Assembly (NCBI GenBank): GCA_938075415.1
Contig: CALJHC010000011.1
Coordinates: forward strand, 1 to 64,000
Direction of reading: 5' to 3'
DNA: 64,000 nucleotides
From: an uncultured Rubripirellula sp.
Lineage (GTDB): Bacteria; Planctomycetota; Planctomycetia; Pirellulales; Pirellulaceae
A program made the translations under genes and the position numbers. Within the stretch, counting starts at the first letter, position 1, and each line of letters begins with the position of its first letter. Of this stretch, positions 36,103 through 46,424 are shown in pieces. The notes below the pieces were generated by a model. It did no database searches. It was not told where the DNA came from and saw only the letters and a list, made by a program, of their open reading frames with translations.

Positions 36103-37131
36103 TTAGACCACGTCTAACTGAGCGACAAATCGATCCCAGGATAATGGGCACTTTCGGCTGTAATCCCCATATCTAAAATACTTCTCCATCTCTCCCTCTG
36201 CGAGCAACACGCGTTCTGGATTCTCTTGAAAGAGATTCAACCCATCTCGCACCGCTGGACTGATCGCTTCAAAATCCTTGACATTGATCAAGCAATCCTG
36301 AGGAAGAGGGATTAAAAATCGCGACTGGGTTAAGTCTGTCGAAATAAGCACGGAGCGATTGTAGATGGCTTCATAATGCCGATAGGTCCAACGTGCATTT
36401 CCTGCCGGCGTTAAAATTACCCGGCAGGAAGATAAAGCATCAAAGTAGCGTCCAAAACTTAGCCGGCTTTCGCGCGAGCATAAGTCGGAGAGGTTACCGT
36501 GCCGTTGCTCAAGTTCGGACCGCCACTTGGCGTTGGGACAAAGACCACCCCACCACGAGTAGTCCGTCTCTCTCACCAACTCGCTCATCCATTGAATCCG
36601 TTGAGGATACCGAGAGGACTTGGTCTGGTCATTCAGGATAAGTGAAGTAGGAAATCCGAGAAATCCGACGTCAAATGCTTTCTCTGGCACAACAGAACTT
36701 GAGTACCGTTCACGGAAGCTTCTCTGCCGTAATTTCAGATTCAACTCAAATCTGCGACGCAGAGGAAGGCAACCCCATTTGATTGTGGGGTTCCAATTCG
36801 ATTCAACACACGGCTTGAAGTACCGATCGGTCAAAGACTGCAGGAATCGATGATCTGAATAGGCCCAATGTGATTCAGGCGTATCATGATAGTCGAACAA
36901 GACAATTTGCTTGGCATTAACACGACTTATCTGGTCGGCCTTTAAACGTGACGGAATGCCAATGAACAGACAATTAGTCTGATGGAACCTACTTCGATCA
37001 AGATCACTCGGCTTGACGACCTTAACATTCCTGCGTCCAGCAAAAAGACGCAGAAACGTCACCAAGGTGCGTCCGCGCACTCCGCGTCCGGTAGAGGAAT
37101 CGTCACTCTGGACGACAAGGAATTCAGACAT
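36103..37131 (-). CDS. Exostosin-like glycosyltransferase
   Basis: 342 residues from ATG 37131, with AGGTG 6 bp upstream; a GTG lies three codons earlier. The C-terminal half has FGRYFDALSSCRVILTPAGNARWTYRHYEAIYNRSVLISTDLTQ, the pattern of exostosin/GT47-like and related GT-B glycosyltransferases in which an R-x-Y/F-E segment binds the nucleotide sugar. The N-terminal half is less conserved and includes IVLFDYHDTPES. It is cytoplasmic, with no signal or membrane segment. It presumably transfers a sugar to a surface polysaccharide or glycan. No other glycan genes adjoin it. The family call is tentative. Confidence 0.55.
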   Translation of the reverse strand: MSEFLVVQSDDSSTGRGVRGRTLVTFLRLFAGRRNVKVVKPSDLDRSRFHQTNCLFIGIPSRLKADQISRVNAKQIVLFDYHDTPESHWAYSDHRFLQSLTDRYFKPCVESNWNPTIKWGCLPLRRRFELNLKLRQRSFRERYSSSVVPEKAFDVGFLGFPTSLILNDQTKSSRYPQRIQWMSELVRETDYSWWGGLCPNAKWRSELEQRHGNLSDLCSRESRLSFGRYFDALSSCRVILTPAGNARWTYRHYEAIYNRSVLISTDLTQSRFLIPLPQDCLINVKDFEAISPAVRDGLNLFQENPERVLLAEGEMEKYFRYGDYSRKCPLSWDRFVAQLDVV

Positions 37132-37778
37132 GAGCTGCACCTGACTAAACTGACGTTCGCCGAACTCCTAAGTAGATCAACAAAAAATATTCCCCCCCAT
37201 CGCACATCGACAATTCTTTTTTGTGTTGGCAATCACCGGGCAGAAACAGATCACCTCCACAAATCATGGCCTATTTTGGCCTGACCTTTCTCGCATTTAA
37301 GACAAGAATGCAAAATAACAAAAGGTCACTTTCATAACCAAGACCGGTGAATCCCCCACAACTCGAGCGGCACGCGAGATCCATCGTATTTAACTTTAAG
37401 AAAACCTTTGCCTTTGCCTTTGCCTTTGCCTTTTGGAAATCCGATCTACCGACTGCTTAGTCAACATTGCTTCAGTGCCAAAATGTCACACCGTCCACAC
37501 ACATTCGGCTTACCCAAAATCTGAACGGAGAAGCTGCGAAGTTAATGAACCACGACAGACTTGATGAATCTATGCCTTCCGCAAAGTCCCTTGCCGTTAC
37601 AGGAGCTTGGGAAATCTGACATGAAGCCATAGAACTGACACGCCAACGTGCTAGACGCGATTCTCTTTCAGCAGACTGGCCGAACTGCAAAAAACACAAC
37701 GTCAGCAGGCGTCAGATTTCCAAATTAGTTTCTCGATCGTTGGTAACTGCCAGCACTCTCCAACATCCACAACGACTA
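37132..37778. other. Intergenic with hexanucleotide repeat
   Basis: 647 bp between the glycosyltransferase 5' end and the beta-helix gene 3' end. It contains the CCTTTG repeat at 37405-37434. No gene was recognised. Confidence 0.4.
37405..37434 (+). repeat. Hexanucleotide repeat (CCTTTG)4 plus CCTTTT
   Basis: Four perfect CCTTTG units from 37405 to 37428 are followed by CCTTTT. A 6-bp microsatellite of this kind is slippage-prone. It is intergenic, about 345 bp downstream of the beta-helix gene stop. Confidence 0.95.
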
Positions 37779-39815
37779 TCACTGACCATCTGTCGTTTCC
37801 GCAATGACTCGGAAAATGTTCTCCGAAATCACACCAGTGGGCCCGCTGACTTGAACGGACTCGCCATCGGATGACTCGGAGACAGCCAGGTTGCCTATCA
37901 CATCGACAGGCTTCACTGTTTCAGAAATGACAATTGCTGTTCGCAAAAAGTTGGTCGTGGTATTACCCGTCACCCTGACGCTGTCCGCCTTGCTTGCGGC
38001 CAATGCGTGTCGCCAACGATCAACTGTGTTATCAGAAAAGACCACTTGCGATCCCTCCTGAACCCAAGTCGCATAATTCGGTGGCCCCGGTCCTTTTCGA
38101 GGTCCATTACCCAAAAATTGATTGCCGAGTATTGTTGCAGATCCCTGCAGCAAAACGCCCGCCACACCTCCACCCTTGATCGTGTTTTTAAGAATGGTCG
38201 CGGAGGACCCACCTTTGATCGCGATGATCGGTGGCATACCACCACTACGTTCAAGAACGTTACCAATCAATTCCACTGTGGAACCGTCATCAACACCGAC
38301 TGCAACCATAACGTTTTCAATGCAACGGTTTCTCGTCAAGTTGGCAACGGCGCCTTCCCTCACTCCGATTCCAGCACGTGCATTGCGATGGCAGTCGTTG
38401 TCATCAATCACCGCGATCGACTTGCTCTCAATACCGATACCAGCTTGTCCATTTTCGTCGCACTGATTCCCTCGGATCTCAACGTCTGCATGATCCTGAC
38501 AACCTATGCCAGCAAGTTTATTGTTGCGGCAAATATTTCCAACGATGATTGCCCGGGCATGGGATCGCACCCCGATTCCGGCCATTTGATTTCCATAGCA
38601 CTGATTGGCACGCACAACGGAATCAGCATTATCCTCAATCCCAATACCAGCCATGATGTTTTCGAAGCATCGATTATCGATAATGAGAGGCTTAGCCTCA
38701 TCTTGTGATCCAATTCCGGACAACTGGTTGTGATGACAACGGTTGCCACGGATTACAGGTTCGGACTTGGACCGGCATCCGATTCCCGCCATTTGATTTC
38801 CGAAACACTCATTGTCTTCGATCAACGGTTTTGCAGCCGTACGACACCCGATGCCTGCCTCACGATTCCGAAAACAGAGATTCCCCCTAACGATCCCCGA
38901 AGCTTGTTCGCTAATTCCGATACCAGCTAACTTGTTGTCATAGCATTCGTTATCTTCAATTACCGGCTCGGTTTCCACGCCGGTTCGCACGCCAATTCCG
39001 GCACGGCGATTCTCGTAGCATTTATTTCCACGCACGATCGGTCGGGCCCCCTCGCTTATCCCAATTCCCGCCCTCAAATTCGAAAAACATTCATTGTCAA
39101 TCACCAAGGTGGTTGCCCCGGATGCGTGGCCAATTCCCGCATAGAAATTTTCAAAACAACGATTAGACTCAATGACAGCAGAGCAACCCATCATCGCTCC
39201 AATCCCACCTCCCATATTTCGGTAGGCAACATTGTTGTGAATTCTTGGGGCAACGCGAATTCCATCCGCCCCCATCACGACAATCCCCGAATAACCAATG
39301 TGGTGCACGATGTTGTTGAATACTTCACAATTCGCGATACCGATCACACTGATCCCCGCGATACCGGGTTTACCAATATCATCATAGGATTGCTCATCAC
39401 CCCCAGTGGCATGATGCTTGTCCCACAATGCATCGTCATAGCGGCCAACACCCGTCACGGTAAATCCATCGACGACGGAATCTTCCGCCATCAGGATACC
39501 GGGTGACTCAACATCTCCTTCAGAACCATCGATGATGGTTCGCTCGGCCCTTTTCAGACCCATACCGCCCAAGTCATCGTTGCCAATACTGCGAAGTGTC
39601 ACACCCGACTTGAGCTTCACGCGTTCCCTGAACGTCCCCGGTTGGACCAACACAATATCACCACTCGATGCCGCATCTATGGCTCCTTGAATCGTTTGAT
39701 AATCATTCGGAACGTTTATAGAGTCGGCCCTGAGATCGGCAATAAGTCCGATCCATAGGACGATCCCGACCATCCATTTCATACTCGAGCGACGATAAAA
39801 AAGGATCAACACCAT
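37779..39815 (-). CDS. Secreted parallel beta-helix protein with strict 23-residue repeats
   Basis: 678 residues; AGGAG lies close to ATG 39815, with GTG 39812 and ATG 39782 as alternatives. A signal peptide (MKWMVGIVLWIGLIADLRADS) precedes INVPNDYQTIQGAIDAASSGD, the usual opening of pectate lyase-like/NosD proteins. From about residue 200 to 510 come roughly thirteen consecutive rungs of about 23 residues, of the form AGIGCRSKSEPVIRGNRCHHNQL, each with G-I-G and N-x-C in register. This predicts stacked Asn and Cys ladders in the helix core. The last about 150 residues are less regular. Possible roles are polysaccharide lyase, epimerase or surface adhesin. No catalytic residues were identified. 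It is a single gene. Confidence 0.85.
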   Translation of the reverse strand: MVLILFYRRSSMKWMVGIVLWIGLIADLRADSINVPNDYQTIQGAIDAASSGDIVLVQPGTFRERVKLKSGVTLRSIGNDDLGGMGLKRAERTIIDGSEGDVESPGILMAEDSVVDGFTVTGVGRYDDALWDKHHATGGDEQSYDDIGKPGIAGISVIGIANCEVFNNIVHHIGYSGIVVMGADGIRVAPRIHNNVAYRNMGGGIGAMMGCSAVIESNRCFENFYAGIGHASGATTLVIDNECFSNLRAGIGISEGARPIVRGNKCYENRRAGIGVRTGVETEPVIEDNECYDNKLAGIGISEQASGIVRGNLCFRNREAGIGCRTAAKPLIEDNECFGNQMAGIGCRSKSEPVIRGNRCHHNQLSGIGSQDEAKPLIIDNRCFENIMAGIGIEDNADSVVRANQCYGNQMAGIGVRSHARAIIVGNICRNNKLAGIGCQDHADVEIRGNQCDENGQAGIGIESKSIAVIDDNDCHRNARAGIGVREGAVANLTRNRCIENVMVAVGVDDGSTVELIGNVLERSGGMPPIIAIKGGSSATILKNTIKGGGVAGVLLQGSATILGNQFLGNGPRKGPGPPNYATWVQEGSQVVFSDNTVDRWRHALAASKADSVRVTGNTTTNFLRTAIVISETVKPVDVIGNLAVSESSDGESVQVSGPTGVISENIFRVIAETTDGQ

Positions 39816-40466
39816 TGACTCCTATTTGATTCCGAACATAAGAAAACTCACAACGAACCGTCATCTTCACCAACAGGTCAAACATGACATTCCTTGCTGC
39901 CACTACTCGATGTGACTGAACCATCAAAGCATTTGATCCACTCCCATTGGCGTCCAAGGTAAAATGATTGCTACTGAGCAACATCATCGGCAGAACAGGG
40001 AAAATCTTCCTCGTTCATTCCGACCAGGTTCATCACTTAGCAGAACGTAAAGGCCAGCAAAAACCTGCATCAAAGGCAGTGTTGACCGTACAGGAAAGAA
40101 TCCATTCATAGACGCATCCGATTGACTCAGTGTAACGGAAGAAACGTCCTGCCAGTTGTTCCATCCCTGCCGGAAGTCTCAGTTTGCAAAGTTCAATCAC
40201 CTTGATGAAGTAACCGGCTACATCGCTGCCTTGGTGTCAACAAGCCGCATGGCGAAAAAACAAGAGTTGATCTGCCTTGCCGTTAGCCTGTAAGCCAACC
40301 ATTGAGAAAAAAGGCAACGAGTCGATCATCCGAGAAAAAAAGGGGTTTGAAATCAGCCAGCGGCCTCACCTAATCAAGTCATAAGGCGAACCCCAAAAAA
40401 TCATTTAACCGACCTTCAATGTCGCCACCTCCAGTCAACGATGACCAGCATCCCTTCTCCCGCTCC
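39816..40466. other. Intergenic, no gene seen
   Basis: 651 bp between the DUF1552 gene 3' end and the beta-helix gene 5' end. No gene or repeat was recognised. It should contain the beta-helix promoter. Confidence 0.35.
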
Positions 40467-41840
40467 CTAAACAATTAGTTCATCAAGGGGTCCCCGAACG
40501 GAGACTCCGTTCTGCTTCAACACCAAATCTTCATTTCCATAATGCGCAATGGGATTTCCGTATGCATTGAGAAGGGTCGTCCACCAATTCCCAATCGTGC
40601 GGCAGCCCTGTTCACCATACTTAGGAAATCGGATGTAACGGCCAGCGATGTTCAATTTACCACTGCAACCTCCGAGCACGACGTAGGGCCACTCCAAGCA
40701 GTCACCGTGGTGTTTATTAGACGCATCGCTGAAATAGATGATCATCGTGTTATCAAGCATGTTCCCGTCACCTTCAGGAACAGCTCTTAATTTGCCAGCC
40801 ATCTGAGCGAGCAGCGATGTGTGGTGTTGTCGAATCAAGTCTCGACATTCCACTTGAGTTCGACTGCTCTCATCGTGTCCGATACCGTGATTGGGTTTTA
40901 CCAAACCTAGGTTTTTATAAATCGTTGACAGGTTATCGAGTCGCAGGGTGACACAATTGGTAAGACCAGAGATAAGCGCTGCCGTTGCAATATCGAAATG
41001 AGCTTCCTGCCGAACTTCCTCGACTTCCGAGGTGAATTTATCAGTGAACTGAGGTGCCCCATCCAGAATACTACCCTTCATTTCTGTGAGCCGACTGTGT
41101 CGCACTTGAAGTTCTTCAAAAGCGTTTAGGTAAGCGTCCAGCTTGTCTTTTTCTGTAACAGGCACAGCTTTCTCTAATTTTTTGATGTCATCGACCATGA
41201 AATCAAAAAGGTTGCGTTGGATAGAGAACCGTTTCTGACCTTTGCCGTTAGCGGATACCGCTGAACCAAACAACTGTTCAAACGCCAAATCCGGACTGCC
41301 CTGAAACGGCAGCTCCTTGTTGGCTGCGACAGCGGTGATACCGGGATACATGGTTCCGCCGTACGACTTAGAAAGTGCCGGCCCACGAACAGCCAAGCCG
41401 ACGTGACTAAAAGGCGCCGGACTAATCCTCGCCAACTCTGCGTCGGCTGTCGCACGAAGAATCGCACCACGGTTGTGCTCTCCACCGGTCATGTAGACGC
41501 CCATCGCACCGAACCAACTGCTGTGTCCTCCGCGACACATTTTCCCTGAGAGACCCTGGACAATGGAAAGCTGATTCTTGTACGGCTCTAACGCGGACAT
41601 TGATTGTGGCAATTCAATATCAGCCATCGACAAATTGCGAGCGTCGTCACCTTCGAGAGACTTGGGGGTGACACCCTCTGGCACGATACCACTTGATTTT
41701 ACGACAAAGACAAACCTCATCGGTCGCTTACTGGAGTGACCCTCAGCCTGCGCAGTGACCTGCTGAAGGAACGGACTCAGTAAGCCGCTGCCTGCCCCAA
41801 GGGACAATCGCTTCAGCAATTCGCGTCGGGTGGATGCCAT
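40467..41840 (-). CDS. DUF1552 secreted protein (Tat signal)
   Basis: 457 residues with a twin-arginine signal (TRRELLKRLSLGAGSGLLSPF). ATG 41840 has GAGGA about 9 bp upstream. The body matches the planctomycete DUF1552 family: RFVFVVKSSGI, LSIVQGLSGKMCRGGHSSWFGAMG, PNHGIGHD, and the late NTMIIYFSDASNKHHGDCLEWP. These look like alkaline phosphatase/sulfatase-superfamily folds, and their function is unknown. It lies 23 bp downstream of a DUF1592-type cytochrome gene, its usual genomic partner. The Tat signal implies export in folded form, perhaps with a cofactor or as a complex with that partner. Confidence 0.88.
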   Translation of the reverse strand: MASTRRELLKRLSLGAGSGLLSPFLQQVTAQAEGHSSKRPMRFVFVVKSSGIVPEGVTPKSLEGDDARNLSMADIELPQSMSALEPYKNQLSIVQGLSGKMCRGGHSSWFGAMGVYMTGGEHNRGAILRATADAELARISPAPFSHVGLAVRGPALSKSYGGTMYPGITAVAANKELPFQGSPDLAFEQLFGSAVSANGKGQKRFSIQRNLFDFMVDDIKKLEKAVPVTEKDKLDAYLNAFEELQVRHSRLTEMKGSILDGAPQFTDKFTSEVEEVRQEAHFDIATAALISGLTNCVTLRLDNLSTIYKNLGLVKPNHGIGHDESSRTQVECRDLIRQHHTSLLAQMAGKLRAVPEGDGNMLDNTMIIYFSDASNKHHGDCLEWPYVVLGGCSGKLNIAGRYIRFPKYGEQGCRTIGNWWTTLLNAYGNPIAHYGNEDLVLKQNGVSVRGPLDELIV

Positions 41841-41863
41841 GCCTTGATTCCTCGTTTTGAATT

Positions 41864-44254
41864 CTATTTACGGTATAGGAACGAATCAGACGTTAACAGA
41901 GAAACCAATAACTCGTTGAAACTCCCGCCGCTTTTCACATAAACTCGATCCGCCTCGATCAGCGTTGCGGAATCCGTCAATCTTTCGTTGCGACCCATAA
42001 AATAACGAAAGACATGCCTGATCATGGACTGCCTCACTCGTTCAGACTTAGCAAGCTGCTGGATCAATTCCAATGCACCATTGATTTCGCCATCCAACAG
42101 CTCATCCCCCGTACCCACCAGCATACCGGTTGAGTCGATTGACTTTGACGGAAAAGCACCATCCACCTTGGGAAGTTTATCGAGGAGTTCACGTGATCTG
42201 AAGCGCCCAAAATCGTCGTAGCTCTCGAAGGGATAGCCAAGCGGATTCATTTTCCGATGGCACCGCCAGCACTCTTGCTTCTCCGTCCCCGAGAGCCTCT
42301 CGCGAAGCGTCTTCGTATGATCCTCAGGAATTGTGGCATCAACCGTGATTGGGACATCCGGTACCAACCCGGCAAGCAACCGCTCTTGAATCCACTTGCC
42401 CCGCCGAATGGGATCGGTGGTGTCGTTGAGAGAATGTGCAATGAGCCAAGCCGGATGCGTCAACATTCCCGCACGATTCGGCCTCGCGTATGGCTGCGGC
42501 AACAGAAAATCCTGTTCGTCATCTGCAAGGTCGTAAACCATCGGGTATTTCTGGTAAAGAGGTTGCATGCCATGAAGCAGCTTATCTTCATCAGTGGTGT
42601 TTTTCCAATCACGAACCTCCTTCACAATCTGCTTGATGGCGCGAACGCTTCCGTTGAACCCCCTATTAAACTTATGAAGGTGATACTTCTTATTCAGCTG
42701 CCCCCAGTCATCCAAGCCAACAAGGTCCAACAACTCTCGCTGCTTCGACTCGGGAAAAATATCCTGATCAAGTTCTTGCTGGTTCCTAAGGTAAAAATCG
42801 TAAACTGTATTCCGAAACGTCTGGCGATTTAACAGAAAGTATTTATTGGAGGTCAACAACTGGCGAAAAACGTCCCTATCCTGCTCAAGCAGATTCAGCA
42901 CAAAGAAGTCTGCATCTCTTTCATACATCTCCGGATAGTTCTCTCCGTAGTAAGAAAAACCACCCGAACGTTTCTCGTCCTTAAAAACTTTGTGTGCGTG
43001 CGAATAGCCAAAAAACTCCTGAAAGAACCTCAGTATTCGCGGTTTATCGATCGCCTTATCTGCCAACAATCGCTCCACTTGCTTCCGAACATCCTTGCGA
43101 TCATCAAGCTGGTTCGAGCCAGCAGCAGTCAGCAGGGCTGCATCTGGCCTTTGATCCGTTAACGCGTAGGCGATTGCGAAGGACAACTCAACGGGAGAAA
43201 GCATTCTGCGACCATCATCCTCGATCTGACCGAGCCCAATTTCAATTCGATACACCGATTCGTGATGTAGCATGATTGCCATAAGGGTGAGCCGCAAAGA
43301 TTCTAGACTCCCCGCCTCAATTGACGTTCGCCTAAACAGGTCAACGTATCGGTCCATTTCACTTGGCAGCGGATCTCGATAGACAACGCGGACAAAGTGC
43401 TCGGATAAGGCGATCCGTAACGGCTCATCGTTTGGACCTTTCTCAACTTCAGCGATCGCCTTCAGTTCAGACCTTCGCTCAATGAGTTTGTCAGCAGCAT
43501 CGCCAGCATTCATCAGCAGCACGTCAACGACCGCAGAATCGGCAAAGAGAAGATTGGCGTAATCCTTTATCCCTTCCTTGTCATCAACGATGAAGGGCTG
43601 CCGCAGTGCTTGAGCATCAAAACCATAACGATTTTTTGTGTTCTCAAAAACCTTCGGGCTGGTTCTCCATAACCGCGCCGGTGAATACGGCTTGTCCAAC
43701 ACGTCTCCACTAAAGAGTTTCTGATGATTCACCAAGTTACCAAACTCAGGGCTATCAAGCTTCTCGAACAGATCAAATCTACGCCCAGATTTATCCAACT
43801 CCATCTGAATACGTTTCACGACCTCACCCTTCTCCACCTCGGTGGGCTGACTTTCACCCAAGGGGGGCATTTCCCCTAGAACCAGTTGGGTAAGAACGGA
43901 TTCCCATCGTGATAAATCCGGATTCACGTTCAGCGGATCAAGCAGACTGACCAGGTCAATCTCCCCGGCAGGATCATCAGGGTTGTGGCAATCAATGCAA
44001 TGTTCTCTTAGCAGATCAGCCACACCAGATTCGTACCATCGCTGGCCGCTTGCGTTGCTGTTGACAGTGACCGAATTGGTGCCGCCATCCCGTGCGAAAA
44101 CCTTGAAATCATCGCACAGCCCCGCAACAGCGAACCACAGCAACCACGATAATAAAGGGCGAGTGAGAATGTGATGTCTCCGTGTTGTGAGTTGACTGAA
44201 TCCATTGTAATTGATCAACCTTAATACGTTCAGGTCAAAAGCGTTCCTCTTCAA
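41864..44254 (-). CDS. Secreted DUF1587/1592/1588/1585-type cytochrome protein
   Basis: 796 residues from a TTG at 44254; no earlier good start was seen, and the N-terminus has a signal-like segment (PLLSWLLWFAVAGL). A c-type haem site C86-I-D-C89-H90 opens the mature protein, followed by FDLFEKLDS, PYSPARLWRTSP, the DUF1592 region with LADKAIDKPRILRFFQEFFGY, and a C-W-R-C-H with NPLGYPFESYDDFGRFR of DUF1588, then IRHVFRYFMGRNE near the end. The domain order is the standard planctomycete one. It forms a two-gene operon with the DUF1552 gene and is probably a periplasmic electron-transfer or oxidative enzyme. The substrate is unknown. Confidence 0.88.
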   Translation of the reverse strand: MKRNAFDLNVLRLINYNGFSQLTTRRHHILTRPLLSWLLWFAVAGLCDDFKVFARDGGTNSVTVNSNASGQRWYESGVADLLREHCIDCHNPDDPAGEIDLVSLLDPLNVNPDLSRWESVLTQLVLGEMPPLGESQPTEVEKGEVVKRIQMELDKSGRRFDLFEKLDSPEFGNLVNHQKLFSGDVLDKPYSPARLWRTSPKVFENTKNRYGFDAQALRQPFIVDDKEGIKDYANLLFADSAVVDVLLMNAGDAADKLIERRSELKAIAEVEKGPNDEPLRIALSEHFVRVVYRDPLPSEMDRYVDLFRRTSIEAGSLESLRLTLMAIMLHHESVYRIEIGLGQIEDDGRRMLSPVELSFAIAYALTDQRPDAALLTAAGSNQLDDRKDVRKQVERLLADKAIDKPRILRFFQEFFGYSHAHKVFKDEKRSGGFSYYGENYPEMYERDADFFVLNLLEQDRDVFRQLLTSNKYFLLNRQTFRNTVYDFYLRNQQELDQDIFPESKQRELLDLVGLDDWGQLNKKYHLHKFNRGFNGSVRAIKQIVKEVRDWKNTTDEDKLLHGMQPLYQKYPMVYDLADDEQDFLLPQPYARPNRAGMLTHPAWLIAHSLNDTTDPIRRGKWIQERLLAGLVPDVPITVDATIPEDHTKTLRERLSGTEKQECWRCHRKMNPLGYPFESYDDFGRFRSRELLDKLPKVDGAFPSKSIDSTGMLVGTGDELLDGEINGALELIQQLAKSERVRQSMIRHVFRYFMGRNERLTDSATLIEADRVYVKSGGSFNELLVSLLTSDSFLYRK

Positions 44255-44864
44255 GGATCATGAATGTGTCAAACCTCAGCTTCCATGAGCCCCACGGGTG
44301 CGACACTAGCCACTGTTAGGGGTCGTCGTCTGCCCGCCGTGCCAAGACCACTATTCAACCAAGCAGGCAAAGCAAGCGGTGACACTGAATTATCGCTCGC
44401 GGGAACAACTGGGTCGATGCAGGCGATTCAACCCAAATCCTAAGTACGAATAATGAAACCAGACTGCCAACCGAAATCGCGTTGGCCCGACCGACAAGAC
44501 AACGTTAAGTTAAGAACCGATTCATGGATGATCAGTTTCAATCACCAATGAGACATCAAGACCAGGATGTTTAGGTCAGAACCCATCGAAACTCTCTCAA
44601 ATGCCTTCCCAAATCACTTCGATCAAAACGGCATCACTCTGCACCCACCAACCACAACGTGAACCCACAGATTCTAATTTGGTGACGAACATTTCGGCAA
44701 TCAACTTTTATCAGATCGAATTGCCCGAAACAAAAGCACGAGGACTCAAACACTATTGGGATTCTCGGCTCGTCGATTCCAATTCATTTAGTTCCATTCC
44801 CAACACTCAGGGTGGACCAAAATCCAAATCAGGAAGCAGTGTTAACCGAAACAATCAACCACTG
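44255..44864. other. Intergenic, no gene seen
   Basis: 610 bp between the DUF1501 3' end and the DUF1592-type gene 5' end. No gene was recognised. The plus-strand frame at 44601-45038 runs into the DUF1501 gene and is not supported. Confidence 0.35.
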
Positions 44865-46328
44865 TCAGATGAGTTCACTGATTGGCTTTCCGTTCTCTTG
44901 CACAGCAAACAGTGGCCTCCCTCGATCGTCTTCGTAAGTGAGATCCATTGGCACGCCCATATGTCGATAAATCGTCGCAGCAAGGTCACCAGGCGTGACA
45001 GGCCGCGTCTTAATGGCTCCACCATCAGCATCTGTTGAACCAATGATTTGACCATGCCGCATTCCTCCACCAGCCAAGCACATACTCATCACATGAGGCC
45101 AGTGATTTCGACCATCCGTGCTACCCTGCGTGCCTAGTTGAGGCGTGCGGCCGAACTCGCCCATCGCGATCACCAACACCTCGTCCAACATGCCTCTTTG
45201 TTCAAGATCAGATACCAAGGTGGTAATCAGGTGATCGAATAACGGAAGAAGCGGACGCAAGCCTTTCGAAATACCACCATAGGGAGGAATATTATCACCG
45301 TGGTTATCCCAAGTCCCCGAGGCGGTGTGGTAACTCAGGTCAATGGTGACAAAAGCGGTCCCCGCCTCGACAAGCCTTCTTGCCAACAAAGCCTGCTGGC
45401 ACCACAGATGGTCGCCATATCGATCCCGAATTGCGGAAGGCTCAAGATCAAGGTTCAGTGCTTTTTGAACGCGACCACCAGTCAGCATATCCATTGCTTG
45501 CTGTTGATAAGAATCCATGGCATTCATCATTCCCGAATGATCCAACTCCCGCCGCATGTGATCCAACTCGCGAAGCAATCCAAGTCGTTGCTGCACGCGT
45601 TCAAAGCTTAAATCACGAGGCATGCGAAACATTTTTGGATTGCTTCGCTTACCACTGTCTTTTCCAACCAGATCGTACACCGGAAGGCTTGCGGCCTGAT
45701 TGGCATTAAAAGGATTGTGCTCGCGACCCAAGTAGCCGGCATAAGCAATGTGTGAACGAGAACGCTCGAATGCGATATACGGCGGTACGCTGGCATGGTT
45801 TGACCCCCTGTGCTTTGCGATCACTGAACCAATGGCAGGGTATTGATCTCCCCTCGGATTCACTCTTGGGGCGGCCTCACGGTGTCCAGTTTGCATCACC
45901 ATGTTGGGTTCGTGACTGCTGTGACGGCAATCCACCGATCGAATAATGCTAAACTTGTCGAGCATAGCAGCCTGAAGAGGCAAATGCTCACAGATAAACT
46001 CGCCCGGGATCGCAGTGGCAACGGGTGAAAAAGGCCCACGATTATCACTCGGTCGATCGGGTTTCATGTCCCACATATCAATGTGGCTCGGACCACCGGT
46101 CATCCAAAGCAAGATAACGCTTTGATTTGGTTTAACCACACCGCTGCTGGTCGAAGCGGTCGCTCGCTGCTTTAATAATTGCGGCAAGCTTAGGCCAGCG
46201 ATACCAGACAATGATGCTTTCATCATGTTTCGGCGACTTGAGAAACACAGCCCCTCTCGTACGGTTCCGCCAAAAGAACCAAACGCATGTGTTTCGTGCC
46301 CGCCCTCGCAGGATCGCTGATCATTCAT
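44865..46328 (-). CDS. DUF1501 secreted protein, unpaired
   Basis: 487 residues from ATG 46328, with GGAG 6 bp upstream; an in-frame Met four codons earlier is less favoured. The N-terminus has SSRRNMMKASLSGIAGLSLPQLL, a Tat-like signal set about 34 residues in. The DUF1501 body is complete: VILLWMTGGPSHIDMWDMKPD, FSIIRSVDCRHSSHEPNMVMQTGH, VIAMGEFGRTPQLG, GRNHWPHVMSMCLAGGG and GDLAATIYRHMG. DUF1501 proteins have a sulfatase/phosphatase-like fold of unknown activity and are usually paired with PSD1 cytochrome proteins. Here the neighbour is a Gfo/Idh/MocA oxidoreductase 96 bp upstream, an unusual pairing that may indicate a sugar-related operon. Confidence 0.88.
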   Translation of the reverse strand: MNDQRSCEGGHETHAFGSFGGTVREGLCFSSRRNMMKASLSGIAGLSLPQLLKQRATASTSSGVVKPNQSVILLWMTGGPSHIDMWDMKPDRPSDNRGPFSPVATAIPGEFICEHLPLQAAMLDKFSIIRSVDCRHSSHEPNMVMQTGHREAAPRVNPRGDQYPAIGSVIAKHRGSNHASVPPYIAFERSRSHIAYAGYLGREHNPFNANQAASLPVYDLVGKDSGKRSNPKMFRMPRDLSFERVQQRLGLLRELDHMRRELDHSGMMNAMDSYQQQAMDMLTGGRVQKALNLDLEPSAIRDRYGDHLWCQQALLARRLVEAGTAFVTIDLSYHTASGTWDNHGDNIPPYGGISKGLRPLLPLFDHLITTLVSDLEQRGMLDEVLVIAMGEFGRTPQLGTQGSTDGRNHWPHVMSMCLAGGGMRHGQIIGSTDADGGAIKTRPVTPGDLAATIYRHMGVPMDLTYEDDRGRPLFAVQENGKPISELI

Positions 46329-46424
46329 TATCAACTCCAACCAAATGGCGTCAAACGGCGAGACTGTCAGAAACTATTCGCAATCACTGATATCTATCAA
46401 CGGGTGCCAATCACTCATTTCAAA

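Noticed and set aside
38007..38708. 233-codon plus-strand frame
   Set aside because: Antisense to the repetitive beta-helix gene. The long frame results from the 69-bp repeat periodicity of the real gene.
38300..39200. Regular 69-bp periodicity that could suggest a repeat array such as CRISPR
   Set aside because: The period is 23 codons in frame, the copies diverge as coding sequence, and no unique spacers lie between identical repeats.
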